Shown here in pieces: positions 19,150 through 29,187 of a stretch of DNA of 64,000 nt. The position numbers and the translations under genes were made by a program. The stretch's first letter is position 1. Each line of letters begins with the position of its first letter. Origin of the DNA: an uncultured Allorhizobium sp. (GTDB lineage Bacteria > Pseudomonadota > Alphaproteobacteria > Rhizobiales > Rhizobiaceae); the NCBI GenBank assembly GCA_958439205.1, contig OY288189.1, positions 1,503,001 to 1,567,000 of the forward strand, in the 5' to 3' direction. The notes beneath the pieces were generated by a model that saw nothing but the letters and a program-made list of their open reading frames with translations, was not told the origin of the DNA and ran no database searches.

Positions 19150-20733
19150 GTGATCCATATGTTGCCGCTCCTCGCGCCGCTGCTGCTTGCCGGTGCCTCG
19201 CTTTATGCCTTCCAGGCGCCCGGCCTTCGCCCGCGCCAGGCGATCCGCGTTGCCGAATTCGCGGCCCTCGGTTCGATCCTCGTCGCGGTGCTTTCCGCCG
19301 TCGTGCTAGTGCTGCAGGGCCCGGGAACCAGCCCTGCTTTCGGCTATAGCTACTTCGCTCTCGCCTCCCGACTTGATCTCGTCAGCCTGGTGATGCTGCT
19401 GCTCGTGTCCTTCATCGGCTGGGTGGTGCTGCGCTATGCCGGCACCTTCCTCGACGGGGAAGAGCGGCAGGGTCCATTCACTGGCTGGATGACGGCAACA
19501 CTTGCCGCCGTCCTGCTCCTCGTCCAGTCCGGCACGCTGTTGCAGCTCGTCGTCGGTTGGGTTGCGACCAGTCTCCTCCTGCATCAGCTCCTGCTCTTCT
19601 ATCCCGAACGGATCGCTGCCCAGCGGGCCGCGCGCAAGAAGTTCATCGTCTCGCGCACGGGTGATGCCGCCCTGATCGGCGCTGTCATCCTGCTCGCCAT
19701 CTCCTTCGGCACTGGCGATATCGCCACCATTCTCGCCGCGGCCCGCGAGGGCGAGGGGCTGCCGCTGACGATTGCCGCCGCAGCCCTGCTGGCGATCGCG
19801 GCACTTCTGAAGTCCGCCCAGTTCCCGACCCATGGCTGGCTGACGGAAGTGATGGAAACGCCGACCCCGGTTTCGGCCCTTCTGCATGCTGGCGTCGTCA
19901 ATGCCGGCGGCTTCCTGCTGATCCGCTTTGCCGATGTCATGCTGCAGGCGCCGGTGGTGCTGGCGGTGCTGGTCATGGTCGGTGGCTTCACGGCGCTGTT
20001 CGGCAGTCTCGTGATGCTCACCCAGTCGGCGGTGAAGACCTCGCTCGCCTGGTCGACAGTCGCGCAGATGGGCTTCATGATCCTGCAATGCGGCTTGGCA
20101 CTCTTCCCGATCGCGCTTTTGCACATCGTCGCCCATTCGCTTTACAAGGCGCATGCCTTCCTCGCCTCCGGCTCGGCCATCGAAACGGTCGCCTCGATCC
20201 GGCGCCCCGGTCCGGTCGCGATACCCAACGCCAAGGCGGTCGGGCGCGCCTTCCTGCTGGCGCTTGCCATCTATGCCGTCATCGGTGTGCTCTTCGGTTT
20301 TGCCGACAAGCCGCCGCAGGCGCTGGCACTCGGTGCGATCCTGATCTTCGGCGTCGCTTATCTGATCGCACAAGGCTTGGCGGATGCGGCTCCCCGGGCG
20401 CTGACCTGGCGGACCTCCCTCTACGCGATCTCGGCGGCCACGGCCTACTTCGCGCTGCAGCGCATCTCCGACAAGCTGATGCTTGGTACCTTGCCGGCGA
20501 CGCCGCAGCCCGGGCCGCTTGAGTGGACGCTGATGCTGCTCGCCGTCGTGACCTTCGGCGTGGTCGCGGTTGCCCAGTCGCTCTTTCCGCTCTGGGCCTA
20601 TCATCCGGCAGCGGCGGGCCTGCGCGTCCATCTCGCCAACGGCCTCTACGTTAATGCCCTCTTCGATCGCCTGCTCGGTGGCTGGACGCTTCCGCGCACC
20701 ACCTCCGCAACGCCTGCTTCCGTGAAGGAGTGA
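19150..20733 (+). CDS. dabB: DabB, NuoL-like proton-conducting subunit of the DAB carbon pump
   Basis: A 527-residue protein with 13 or more membrane segments and the proton-pumping core of NuoL/MrpA proteins: [35 protein letters not shown] (spread over residues ~220-255) and later conserved Lys/His ([19 protein letters not shown]). With DabA downstream it is DabB, which is thought to use the proton gradient to drive vectorial CO2 hydration. GTG at 19150 is chosen because GGAG lies 8 bases upstream; the ATG at 19159 is the alternative. It ends 4 bases before dabA. Confidence 0.88.
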   Translation: MIHMLPLLAPLLLAGASLYAFQAPGLRPRQAIRVAEFAALGSILVAVLSAVVLVLQGPGTSPAFGYSYFALASRLDLVSLVMLLLVSFIGWVVLRYAGTFLDGEERQGPFTGWMTATLAAVLLLVQSGTLLQLVVGWVATSLLLHQLLLFYPERIAAQRAARKKFIVSRTGDAALIGAVILLAISFGTGDIATILAAAREGEGLPLTIAAAALLAIAALLKSAQFPTHGWLTEVMETPTPVSALLHAGVVNAGGFLLIRFADVMLQAPVVLAVLVMVGGFTALFGSLVMLTQSAVKTSLAWSTVAQMGFMILQCGLALFPIALLHIVAHSLYKAHAFLASGSAIETVASIRRPGPVAIPNAKAVGRAFLLALAIYAVIGVLFGFADKPPQALALGAILIFGVAYLIAQGLADAAPRALTWRTSLYAISAATAYFALQRISDKLMLGTLPATPQPGPLEWTLMLLAVVTFGVVAVAQSLFPLWAYHPAAAGLRVHLANGLYVNALFDRLLGGWTLPRTTSATPASVKE

Positions 20734-20737
20734 ACCG

Positions 20738-23152
20738 ATGACCGAGATGATCACAGTGGACACCCTGCATGGCGAAGCCCTTGCCCGGGCGGCAGATCAG
20801 GCGGTGCGGGCGATCCCGCCTGCCTGGCCGCTGACAGCGACCGTTGCCGTCAACCCCTTCCTCGGCCAGATCAGCGAAACGCTGGACAACACCGCAGCCC
20901 GGCTCGCCCGGATCGGTGGCGTCCGGCTGGCTCTGCCGCGTAAGCACTATGCCGAACAGATCGCCAAGGGCGAGATTATCGATCAGGATCTGGTCGCCGC
21001 ACTTCAGGCGAGCACGCTGTTCAACCGCATCGATCTGCCGGCCCTGAAGGCTGCTGTCGCCGAGGAGCTGCAGCCGCTGGCCGCACTCCCGACGATCGCG
21101 GAGCTTGCCGCGCGGGCCACGGGGAAGGACTGGCCGGGCCTCGTCTCCGAGCGGATCGGGACCTTTGCAGCCGGTTTCTTCGATCAGGGCCAGGCGCTTT
21201 GGGCCGCTTCCCGGCGGAACGGGCTCTATGCCGCCTGGCGCGCCTTTGCCACCCATGATTTGACGCCGGAAATCCTGGGGCTGAAGGGCTTCAGCATCCA
21301 TGTCGACGAAACGCCGGAGACGCCGCATGCGGCGATCGAACGGGCGGCCGTTTCGCTGGGCCTTGGCGCCGAACCCGGCACCTATTTCCATCAGCTGCTG
21401 CTGACCGTCGGCGGCTGGGCGCAGTATGCGCGCCACATCCAGTTCAAGGCCGAGATAGAGGGACGCACGGACACGACGGCGCTCGAGCTGCTGGCGATCA
21501 GGCTGGTCTTCGAAGAGGCCCTTTACGCCCGGCACAAGACCGCCATTGAGGGGGAGTGGCAGCAGGTGCGGCGGAGCCATGTCGAGCCGGTTAGCCCTGA
21601 CTTCGATACCGTCATCGACGGCTTGCTGCAGGTCGCTGCTGAACGCGCCGCGCAGCGGAAGCTTGCGGCCACGCTTGCTGCACCCTCGCCGATCAAGGTT
21701 GCCGAGTTGCGGCCGGTGCTGCAGGCGGCCTTCTGCATCGACGTGCGCTCGGAAGTCTTCCGCCGCTCGCTCGAAAGCGTTGATCCGGGTGTTCGCACGC
21801 TCGGATTTGCCGGCTTCTTTGGTCTGGGTGCCAGCCACAAGGGCTTTGCTTCTGACGTTGCAGAGCATCGTCTGCCCGTTCTCCTGAAGCCCTCCGTCTT
21901 CAGCTGCAGCGCCGTAGATCACGATGAGGATGCCGATCAGCAGGCGCGGTTCAGCGCCCGTGCCACTCGCGCCTGGGGCCGTTTCAAGCTGGCCGCCGTT
22001 TCCTCCTTCGCCTTCGTGGAAGCCATGGGCCCCGTTTATGCCGGCAAGCTGATGCGCGACGGTCTCGGCTTCGGCAAAGGCAAGGGGCCGGATGCAGCCA
22101 AGCCGCGCTTTGCGCCTGACCTCGATCTCGACACGCGGGCGGTGGTGGCGGAAACGGTGCTGAAGGCCATGTCGCTGACCGAAGGGTTCGGCCGTTTCGT
22201 GCTGGTCTCCGGCCACGGCGCCAATGTGGTCAACAACCCCTATGCCAGCTCACTTCACTGCGGCGCCTGCGGTGGCTATGCGGGTGACGTCAATGCGCGT
22301 CTCCTGGCAGATCTGCTGAACGACCGCGCCGTGCGGGAAAAGCTGGCGCTGAACGGGATCAACATCCCGGCTGATACCGTCTTCCTCGGTGGCCTGCACG
22401 ATACGACGACGGATAGCGTGACGCTGTTCGAAGACGATCTGGAAAACGACATCCTGCCCGAAGACATCGTCCGTATCCGGCAGTGGCTCGCCCAGGCCGG
22501 CCGTCTAACGCGGGCAGAGCGGGCGCGGCGTCTGCCGCGGGCGACGGCAGAGAGCGTTATCGCGCGCAGCCGTGACTGGTCGGAAGTCCGGCCCGAGCTC
22601 GGACTTGCCGGCTGCCGCGCCTTTATCGCTGCACCGCGCACGCGGACCGCAGGCCGCTCGCTGGAAGGTCAGGCCTTCCTGCACGACTATGTCTGGAAGA
22701 AGGATGAGGGCTTCAAGATCCTCGAACTCATCCTGACGGCCCCAGTCGTTGTCGCGAGCTGGATCAGCCTGCAATATTTCGGCTCGTCGGTCGCGCCTTC
22801 GCTCTTTGGGGCGGGCAACAAGCTGTTGCACAATGTCGTCGGGGGTATCGGGGTCGTCGAGGGCAACGGCGGAAACCTGCGCGCCGGGCTTCCCTGGCAG
22901 TCAGTGCATGACGGGGAGAATTTCGTCCATGAGCCGCTGCGTCTAACGGTCGCCGTCGAGGCGCCGAAGGAGGCGATATCAGACATCCTCAAGCGGCATG
23001 CGCAGGTGCGGGCGCTGTTCGACAATGGCTGGCTGAGCCTCTTTTCACTCGACGAGCAGGGCCAGATGGCCTGGCGTTATGCCGGAAACCTCGGATGGAT
23101 GGATGTCCGGCAGGGTGCTGGATCGGGCGTCGAGCAGAAGGCCGCGAGCTAA
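20738..23152 (+). CDS. dabA: DabA, beta-carbonic-anhydrase-like subunit (DUF2309/UPF0753)
   Basis: An 804-residue cytoplasmic DUF2309 protein. The zinc site and its catalytic pair can be read: Cys333 and Asp335 in FCIDVRSE, His493 in SGHGANV, and Cys508 in LHCGACGG. The C-x-D pair and the 15-residue His-Cys spacing match those of Halothiobacillus DabA (C351/D353, H524/C539). DabA is proposed to hydrate CO2 to bicarbonate one-way inside the cell, powered through DabB. ATG at 20738 follows AAGGAG. A GC-rich hairpin follows the stop. Confidence 0.93.
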   Translation: MTEMITVDTLHGEALARAADQAVRAIPPAWPLTATVAVNPFLGQISETLDNTAARLARIGGVRLALPRKHYAEQIAKGEIIDQDLVAALQASTLFNRIDLPALKAAVAEELQPLAALPTIAELAARATGKDWPGLVSERIGTFAAGFFDQGQALWAASRRNGLYAAWRAFATHDLTPEILGLKGFSIHVDETPETPHAAIERAAVSLGLGAEPGTYFHQLLLTVGGWAQYARHIQFKAEIEGRTDTTALELLAIRLVFEEALYARHKTAIEGEWQQVRRSHVEPVSPDFDTVIDGLLQVAAERAAQRKLAATLAAPSPIKVAELRPVLQAAFCIDVRSEVFRRSLESVDPGVRTLGFAGFFGLGASHKGFASDVAEHRLPVLLKPSVFSCSAVDHDEDADQQARFSARATRAWGRFKLAAVSSFAFVEAMGPVYAGKLMRDGLGFGKGKGPDAAKPRFAPDLDLDTRAVVAETVLKAMSLTEGFGRFVLVSGHGANVVNNPYASSLHCGACGGYAGDVNARLLADLLNDRAVREKLALNGINIPADTVFLGGLHDTTTDSVTLFEDDLENDILPEDIVRIRQWLAQAGRLTRAERARRLPRATAESVIARSRDWSEVRPELGLAGCRAFIAAPRTRTAGRSLEGQAFLHDYVWKKDEGFKILELILTAPVVVASWISLQYFGSSVAPSLFGAGNKLLHNVVGGIGVVEGNGGNLRAGLPWQSVHDGENFVHEPLRLTVAVEAPKEAISDILKRHAQVRALFDNGWLSLFSLDEQGQMAWRYAGNLGWMDVRQGAGSGVEQKAAS

Positions 23153-23168
23153 ATCAAGGATTTGCAAG

Positions 23169-23190
23169 CCGCCGGCCTTTGCGCCGGCGG
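23169..23190. terminator. GC hairpin between dabA and the GH105 gene
   Basis: CCGCCGGC and GCCGGCGG form a perfect 8-base-pair stem with a 6-base loop, 16 bases after the dabA stop and 15 before the converging GH105 stop. There is no clear T-run, so it is only a moderate terminator candidate. Confidence 0.5.
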
Positions 23191-23205
23191 TCGACTATTT
23201 GCCTG

Positions 23206-24339
23206 TCAGACAGCGCCGGCGGTCTGGAGCCGCGACACCTCCGACACGTGCGATGCGGTCTTACCGCTCGCAAGCAGGCGTTCTGCCTCAGCCATCATCA
23301 GCGGCCCGACACCCTTGATGTCATCCGGCCGGATGGCTTCGGTGAGGTAGTATGCGATGCTTCCGTCACGATAGATGCCCTGGAAGGGGCCGAGGCCCGC
23401 GACGCAGCAGATGTTCTGCAACTGCCGCCGTCCGCCTTCGACGGGCCTTACCTCGTGATCGGCAAGCGCCTGCAGCGCGGATCGCCCGAGGGCCGCATGG
23501 CGGTCGACCCCCAGCCGTTCGGACTTCTGCAGGGCGTAAGCGAACATGGCTGTTGCCGAGCTTTCAGGGTAGTTGTCGCTCGCGTCCGGCGCATCGATAA
23601 CCTGCAGCCAGCGATGATCTTTCGTCACCAACGCGCCAAGCCGATCGTTGAGTGCTGCCAGTCGGGCCGATAGATCGCGGCGGTTATTTCCCTCCGGCAG
23701 ATGTTCGATCACGTCGACAAAAGCCATGGCGAGCCAGCCGATGGAGCGAGCCCAATGGGCGGGCGAGAGGCCTGTGTCGGGATCGGCCCAGTCCTGCAGG
23801 CGCGACTCGTCGTAGCCGTGGCGATAGAGGCCGGAGGCTGCGTCGAATGTCAGATCGAGCGCCGTGTTGAACTGGGCGATCGCGTCATCCACGAGGCGCT
23901 GATCACCGAGTGCCAGGCCAAGCTCGACCTTGAAGGGCATGGCCATGTAGAGGCCATCCAGCCAGACCTGATGCGGGTAGCGCAGCTTGTGCCAATAGGG
24001 GCCGCTTCCGATGCGGGGGTGATGGGTAAGCTGCCGGCCAAGCAGCTTGGCGGCCTCCAGATAACGGGCCTGTCCCGTCAGGCGATGGAGGTAGAACAAT
24101 GCCCGGCCTGGCAGAATGTTGTCGATGTTGAATTCGGTGATCCGGTAGTCGGCAAGACCGCCGTCGGCATCCACCTGCGCATCGACCAGACGCGTCAGGT
24201 GGTCGAGCCAGCGCCGGTCCCCCGTCGCCTCATGCAGCGTGATCAGGCCGCGATAGAGGCATCCGTCCTCATAACACCAGGCACCGGCCTTGTAGGGTTC
24301 GTAGTCGCGAGCATAGTCGTCGAAATAGGAGATCAGCAT
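23206..24339 (-). CDS. GH105/GH88-type unsaturated uronyl hydrolase
   Basis: A 377-residue alpha/alpha-barrel enzyme: DGCLYRGLITLHEATGD early, TEFNIDNILPGRAL with a conserved Asp (residues ~68-81), and VWLDGLYMAMPF with the likely general-acid Asp, as in the rhamnogalacturonyl hydrolase YteR. WARSIGWLAMAFVDV and QNICCVAGLG follow. It should hydrate and release the 4,5-unsaturated galacturonate at the non-reducing end of lyase products. No signal peptide, so cytosolic. It starts 6 bases after the GH28 stop and is the last gene of the pectin operon. Confidence 0.88.
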   Translation of the reverse strand: MLISYFDDYARDYEPYKAGAWCYEDGCLYRGLITLHEATGDRRWLDHLTRLVDAQVDADGGLADYRITEFNIDNILPGRALFYLHRLTGQARYLEAAKLLGRQLTHHPRIGSGPYWHKLRYPHQVWLDGLYMAMPFKVELGLALGDQRLVDDAIAQFNTALDLTFDAASGLYRHGYDESRLQDWADPDTGLSPAHWARSIGWLAMAFVDVIEHLPEGNNRRDLSARLAALNDRLGALVTKDHRWLQVIDAPDASDNYPESSATAMFAYALQKSERLGVDRHAALGRSALQALADHEVRPVEGGRRQLQNICCVAGLGPFQGIYRDGSIAYYLTEAIRPDDIKGVGPLMMAEAERLLASGKTASHVSEVSRLQTAGAV

Positions 24340-24345
24340 CGGTCT

Positions 24346-25857
24346 TCATGGGTCCGGGTGAATGGAAGCGGGTGAGAGGCGCGTCAGGCGACTGAACCTC
24401 GTGTTTTCGGCAATGATGCCGGCATGGCGCAGTTCTGGCAGATGGCAGGCCATCTCCGGCACAGCGGGTTTCGCATCGGCGCTATAGGCAATGTGCATGC
24501 CGTCGATCGACACCGCATCGATGGTGGATTCCGGCAGCCCGTAGAAGACGGCAGCCGCCGTCGCGGCGCCGGAAACCTCGAGATTGCGGATGTCGATGCA
24601 CTCGATCTTCGGCGTGGTCACGGAGACGGGCAGGGCGATACGGGACTGCACATAGTCGGAGCGACCATCGGCATCGCAGAAGTAGAATGCATTCACGGCA
24701 ATTGGGGTTGCGACATCCTGCATGCGGCAGTCATGGACACGGATGTTGGAGACGCTGCCGCCACGGCCACGCCGTGTCTTGATGCGCAGGCCCCGGTCCG
24801 TGCCGATGAAATTGCAGCGACTGATCGTGACGTCGCTGATGCCCTGGCTCATCTCGCTGCCCATGACCACGGCGCCATGGCCGCGCTGCATCAGGCAGTT
24901 GCGGATCTCGACATTGCGGGTCGGCCTGTCAGGGCCGCCGCGCGGATCGCGCTTGCCGGCCTTGATCGCCACGCAGTCGTCGCCGACGGAAATGTCGAGG
25001 CCAACAAGGCGGATGTTCTGGCTGGATTCAGGGTTCAGCCCATCGGTATTGGGCGATTGAGGATGGTTGCGGATCGTCAGTCCGGCGGCGAGAACATCCT
25101 CGCAAAGCACGGGATGGACTGTCCAGGAGGGTGAATTCTGTACCGTGATGCCAGCCATGGTCAGATGACGGCAGCCGGACAGGAAGATCGTGCGCGGGCG
25201 CCGGGCGCCATCACGGGTTTCCTTCGGCCAGGTCCACCAGTCGCCACGGTCGCCGCCTCCATCAACAATGCCCTTGCCGTAGATCGCCAGGTTGTCGCAA
25301 TCGATGGCGTTGAGCAGGCTTGCGAAGCAGGCTTCCGCGACGCCTTCCCAGGTGCCGAGCACGCGGCCGTCCGGATGCCGGGCGGATAGGATCGGGCGCC
25401 CCTCGCGGGTGCCGATGTCTCGCAGAACCGCGCCCTCCTCGATCAGCAGTGTCATGTCACTCTTCAGGAAAAGCGGGCCTGAAGACCAGGAGCCGGCGGG
25501 CAGCCGGAGTGTTCCACCCGCCGGCACCGCGGCGATCGCGGACTGGATCGCCTTGGTATTGTCCTTGCTGTCTGGTCGCGCCCCGTGGTCGCGGATATCG
25601 ACCAGGGCTGTCTCGTTGGCTGTTCGGAAGGTGATGCCACCGGCAGCGGTCGAGAAGCGGTACTCATTGTCAGGTTCGAGACCGTCGAGGGACAGCACGA
25701 CCGAGGTCGCGCTGCCGGTCTTGACCGTCGTGCCGTCACCCAGCTGCAGCACCCAGGGCAGCGCCCGGTCGAGGGCGAACAGATGTGCGTCCGCCTCGAT
25801 CGTGAGGGTTGCCGTCCTTGACGACAGGTGCAACAGCTGGATGGGGCCGTCGGTCAA
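24346..25857 (-). CDS. GH28 polygalacturonase-type glycosidase, intracellular
   Basis: A 503-residue protein. Residues 1-90 form a small beta-rich (Fn3-like) domain ending TFRTANETA, followed by a right-handed parallel beta-helix beginning VDIRDHGARPD. The four GH28 motifs are present in order: NTDG, GDDCVAIK, GHGAVVMGSE and RIKT, giving the three catalytic aspartates. The shape is that of bacterial exo-polygalacturonases. No signal peptide is seen, so it probably acts on imported oligomers. TTG at 25857 is chosen because GAGGAGGA stands just upstream; a longer open frame is overlap with the binding-protein gene. It lies 11 bases behind that gene. Confidence 0.88.
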   Translation of the reverse strand: MTDGPIQLLHLSSRTATLTIEADAHLFALDRALPWVLQLGDGTTVKTGSATSVVLSLDGLEPDNEYRFSTAAGGITFRTANETALVDIRDHGARPDSKDNTKAIQSAIAAVPAGGTLRLPAGSWSSGPLFLKSDMTLLIEEGAVLRDIGTREGRPILSARHPDGRVLGTWEGVAEACFASLLNAIDCDNLAIYGKGIVDGGGDRGDWWTWPKETRDGARRPRTIFLSGCRHLTMAGITVQNSPSWTVHPVLCEDVLAAGLTIRNHPQSPNTDGLNPESSQNIRLVGLDISVGDDCVAIKAGKRDPRGGPDRPTRNVEIRNCLMQRGHGAVVMGSEMSQGISDVTISRCNFIGTDRGLRIKTRRGRGGSVSNIRVHDCRMQDVATPIAVNAFYFCDADGRSDYVQSRIALPVSVTTPKIECIDIRNLEVSGAATAAAVFYGLPESTIDAVSIDGMHIAYSADAKPAVPEMACHLPELRHAGIIAENTRFSRLTRLSPASIHPDP

Positions 25858-25868
25858 GATCGTCCTCC

Positions 25869-27125
25869 TCAGATGCCGGTCAGCGCGCTGTTGATGCCGT
25901 CGATGATCTCGGCGGCGGCGTCTTCGGCCGAAGCCTGGCCGTAGGCGAAGGCTTCGAAGGTGCTGTCGAAGGCTTCCGTCACGCGGGGATGCTCGTTGAG
26001 CGGCGAGACGCCGACGCCGTTGCTTTCCAGCACGATCTTGTTCGCTTCCACCTGCACCGGCTTGATCGAGCCTGCCTTGGTCAGTTCGTCGAGTGCCACC
26101 TTGCTGGAGGGCACGCCACGGGTTGCGCCCAAGATCTTGATCGCTTCCGGATCGTTCAGCAGGCAGTTCACGATCTCGGCGGCCGCCTTTGGCTCCTTGC
26201 TGTTCTTGGAGATGGCCAGGAGCATCGAGGGCTTGCGATAGACGCCTTCGGTCGTCGCGCCCTCGATCTGCAAGAGCTTGACGGGCACGAGTTGCTGGCC
26301 TTCCTCCATCGGACCGGAGATCTTGCCGTAGGTGCTGTCCCACTGATAGGTGCCGGCGATCTTGCCGCTGGCCCAGGCCGGGTTTTCGTGCAGCGGCGCA
26401 TTGCCGCCAGCGGCCACGTCCTTCCAGGACTTAATGACGCCATTGTCGACCATGGTCTGGTAGAATTTCAGGCCATCGGCCAGTTCTTCAACGGTCCAGG
26501 CAACCTGGTTGGTCGCCGGATCGATCAGGTCCTTGCCGGTCTTCTGCGTGGTACGCAGGATCACGACCAGGCGGGCGTCCAGCGCCGTGCCTTCGAAGGG
26601 ATAGTAGTCCTGGCCGAGCTTTTCCTTCATGACCGGGGCTGCGGCGAGCAGTTCGTCCCAGGTGGTGGGGATCGCAAGGCCCGCCTTGTCGTAGGTCGTC
26701 TTGTTGAACATGAAGACGCGGCCGGTGGTCGAAACGGGCAGGCCGTTCAGCTTGCCCTCGACTGTGCCGCCCTTCAGGTCCGTCTCCGACCATTGGCTCA
26801 AGTCGATTACGTCCTTGAACTGGTTGAGATCGACAAAGCCGTCGCCAGTCTTCGAGAAGATCGGCAGCCATGGCCAGTTGATCTGCATGATGTCCGCTTC
26901 GGTGCGGCCGGCGAGCTGCGTCGTGATCTTCTCCTGGTGGCCGGTCCAGCCGGTAAACTCAGGCGAAACAGTGTGACCGAACTTGCCGCCGCAGAGCTTC
27001 AAGGCTTCCTGCGTGGCGATATGACGGTCGTCGCTGCCCCACCAGGACATGCGAAGGTCAGCGGCATAGGCAGTGCTCAGGCTGGTTGCCGCAAGAAGTG
27101 CGGCGGTCATGATCAAGGTTCTCAT
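25869..27125 (-). CDS. Sugar ABC transporter substrate-binding protein
   Basis: A 418-residue family 1 binding protein with a signal peptide (MRTLIMTAALLAATSLSTAYA, cleaved before ADLRMSWWG). The mature part has the usual hinge and aromatic-rich cleft (SWWGSDDRH, INWPWLPIF, TYQWDSTYG). ATG at 27125 follows GGGAGGAG. Its operon partners (GH28, GH105, GH4) point to oligogalacturonates or unsaturated uronate oligomers as ligand, which is inference. Its gene lies third from the end of the operon, 34 bases after the ATPase gene. Confidence 0.9.
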   Translation of the reverse strand: MRTLIMTAALLAATSLSTAYAADLRMSWWGSDDRHIATQEALKLCGGKFGHTVSPEFTGWTGHQEKITTQLAGRTEADIMQINWPWLPIFSKTGDGFVDLNQFKDVIDLSQWSETDLKGGTVEGKLNGLPVSTTGRVFMFNKTTYDKAGLAIPTTWDELLAAAPVMKEKLGQDYYPFEGTALDARLVVILRTTQKTGKDLIDPATNQVAWTVEELADGLKFYQTMVDNGVIKSWKDVAAGGNAPLHENPAWASGKIAGTYQWDSTYGKISGPMEEGQQLVPVKLLQIEGATTEGVYRKPSMLLAISKNSKEPKAAAEIVNCLLNDPEAIKILGATRGVPSSKVALDELTKAGSIKPVQVEANKIVLESNGVGVSPLNEHPRVTEAFDSTFEAFAYGQASAEDAAAEIIDGINSALTGI

Positions 27126-27159
27126 TCTGGCTCCTCCCAAGTTAGAACGATGACGGCTT

Positions 27160-28272
27160 TCAGTCGGCGAGCGAGATGTTCTCGCCCGTCATGCGGTTGA
27201 AGATGTGCGTGGACCGGATGTCCGGGCTCAGCCAGACGCGGTTGTCGCGGATCGCGGACCGGTCGTACTGGCTGGAGGGGACGACGGCGATGACGCGCTC
27301 GCCGCCGATATCGACGTAGAGATAGACTTCGTGGCCCATGAACTCGACATGGCTGATGCGCCCGGACAGCGTGCCCGGCGTTTCGGGCGGTGCGATCTTC
27401 AGATGCTGCGGGCGTATGCCGATGGTGACCTCACGCGCGGCATCGCGATGCAGCCGCTGGGCAAGGCCTTCCACGATCGACAGAGTTTGGCCGGCAGTGA
27501 CGAGTTCTCCGTTGCCGGTGAGCTCTGCCGCAATCAGGTTCATCTCCGGGCTGCCGATGAAGCCGGCGACGAAGGCGTTGGCCGGGCGATTGTAAAGGGT
27601 GACGGGATCGGCCACCTGCATGATGTGCCCGTCCTTCATGACACAGATCCGGTCGCCCATGGTCATGGCTTCGGTCTGGTCGTGGGTGACGTAGATGACG
27701 GTCGCCGCCATGCCGTCGGCCTTCAGCTGCTTGTGCAGGTCGGTGATGCGCACGCGCATCGAGGCGCGCAGCTTGGCGTCGAGGTTCGAGAGCGGCTCGT
27801 CGAAGAGGAAGACCTGCGGTTTCTTGATCAAGGCGCGGCCAACGGCCACGCGCTGTGCCTGACCGCCGGAGAGCTGCTTCGGCAATCGGTCGAGCAGGGT
27901 GCCGATCTCCAGCGTGCCCGCCACCTTGTCGGTCGCTTCGTCGATCTCCGTCTGGGGGCGCCGCTTGAGGCGCATGGAGAAGGAGAGGTTCTTCTTCACC
28001 TTCATGTGCGGATAGAGCGCGTAATTCTGAAAGACCATGGAGATGCCGCGGTCTCCGGGGGCGCGGTCGTTGACGAGTTCCCCGCCGATCCTGATCTCGC
28101 CACCGGTGATCCTTTCCAGGCCGGCGATCATACGCAGCGTCGTCGATTTCGCGCAGCCGGAGGGGCCGACCAGGACCATGAACTCGCCATCTTCGACATC
28201 GAGGTTGATGCCATGCACCGCACGGAAGGCGCCATAGTCTTTTTCGAGGTTTTTCAGTTGCAACCGGGCCAT
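27160..28272 (-). CDS. Sugar ABC transporter ATP-binding protein (UgpC/MsmK type)
   Basis: A 370-residue ATPase with Walker A GPSGCAKSTT (Ala in place of the usual Gly before the Lys), Q-loop VFQNYALYPH, signature LSGGQAQR, Walker B VFLFDEPLSNLDA, H-loop VTHDQTEA and a C-terminal TOBE-type regulatory domain (residues ~240-370, IGIRPQHL). This is the class that energises oligosaccharide importers and can be shared between systems. Four bases separate it from the preceding permease gene. Confidence 0.93.
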   Translation of the reverse strand: MARLQLKNLEKDYGAFRAVHGINLDVEDGEFMVLVGPSGCAKSTTLRMIAGLERITGGEIRIGGELVNDRAPGDRGISMVFQNYALYPHMKVKKNLSFSMRLKRRPQTEIDEATDKVAGTLEIGTLLDRLPKQLSGGQAQRVAVGRALIKKPQVFLFDEPLSNLDAKLRASMRVRITDLHKQLKADGMAATVIYVTHDQTEAMTMGDRICVMKDGHIMQVADPVTLYNRPANAFVAGFIGSPEMNLIAAELTGNGELVTAGQTLSIVEGLAQRLHRDAAREVTIGIRPQHLKIAPPETPGTLSGRISHVEFMGHEVYLYVDIGGERVIAVVPSSQYDRSAIRDNRVWLSPDIRSTHIFNRMTGENISLAD

Positions 28273-28276
28273 TGTT

Positions 28277-29185
28277 TTATCCCTTGATGCCGCCGGCGGA
28301 GATGCCGTCGATGAAGTATTTCTGGGCGAGGAAGAAGACGGCGAGGGCCGGTAACAGCGTCAGCACCGACATCGCGAGCACCCGGTTCCATTCAAAGGCC
28401 TCCGTCGTGTCGATCGACAGTTTCAGCGCCAGGGAGACGGGGAACTTGTCGACGGAGGAGATGTAGATGAGCGGTCCTAGGAAATCGTTCATCGTCCACA
28501 TGAACTGGAAGAGGCAGACAGAGATCAGCGCCGGCATCAGAAGCGGGATGACGATGAAGACGAGCACCTGCCAGGTATTGGCGCCGTCGACGCGGGCGGC
28601 TTCCTCCATGTCACGTGGGATGGCGCGCAGGAACTGCACCAGCATGAAGACGAAGAAAGCGTCGCCAGCAAAGGCCGAGGGGACCCAGAGCGGCAGATAG
28701 GTATCGAGCCAGCCGAGATCGCGGAACAGCAGGTATTGCGGAATGCGGGTGACGACGTTGGGCAGCAGCAGCGTCGCGATCAGTGTGGCGAAGAGCAGCT
28801 TCTTGAAGGGGAAGTCGAAGCGGGCAAAGCCATAGGCGACGGCCGTACAGGAAATCGCCGTGCCGATGATCTTCGGCAGCACGATCCATAGCGTGTTGAG
28901 GAAGAAGGTGCCGAAGGAGTAGGGCGTCGAGGTCTGCCAGCCACGGATATAGCCGTCGGCTGTCGGGTTTTCCGGCCAGAAGCCCGGATTGGCAAAGATC
29001 TCGGAATTGGTCTTGAACGAGGCGCCGATCAGCCAGACCAGCGGATAGATCATGATCAGGCCGACCAGTGTCAGCACGGCGTAGCGGAAGACAGTGGTGA
29101 TCTTCTGACGGCGCAGGTCGCGGCGATGGGCCTTGTCGACTTCGTCGACACCTGTGGCATAGGGGGTGAGGGCGTGGTCGGTCAT
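28277..29185 (-). CDS. Sugar ABC transporter permease (MalG type)
   Basis: A 302-residue inner-membrane permease with six predicted segments; the first follows a charged 35-residue N-terminus. The ATPase-contacting EAA loop is EEAARVDGANTWQVLVFIVIP split over residues ~193-213. MalG-type length and order. Two bases separate it from the other permease gene. Confidence 0.92.
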   Translation of the reverse strand: MTDHALTPYATGVDEVDKAHRRDLRRQKITTVFRYAVLTLVGLIMIYPLVWLIGASFKTNSEIFANPGFWPENPTADGYIRGWQTSTPYSFGTFFLNTLWIVLPKIIGTAISCTAVAYGFARFDFPFKKLLFATLIATLLLPNVVTRIPQYLLFRDLGWLDTYLPLWVPSAFAGDAFFVFMLVQFLRAIPRDMEEAARVDGANTWQVLVFIVIPLLMPALISVCLFQFMWTMNDFLGPLIYISSVDKFPVSLALKLSIDTTEAFEWNRVLAMSVLTLLPALAVFFLAQKYFIDGISAGGIKG

Positions 29186-29187
29186 GA

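Noticed and set aside
19306..22216. Two long minus-strand frames opposite dabB and dabA
   Set aside because: Compositionally odd (Arg/Gly/Gln/Asp-rich), no recognisable domain, and they mirror well-supported genes.
25858..26343. N-terminal extension of the GH28 frame
   Set aside because: It overlaps the binding-protein coding sequence out of frame and is Arg/Gln-rich; the TTG at 25857 has a strong ribosome site.
25809..27200. 463-codon plus-strand frame opposite the binding-protein gene
   Set aside because: It lacks a ribosome site and known motifs; the minus-strand protein has a signal peptide and family features.
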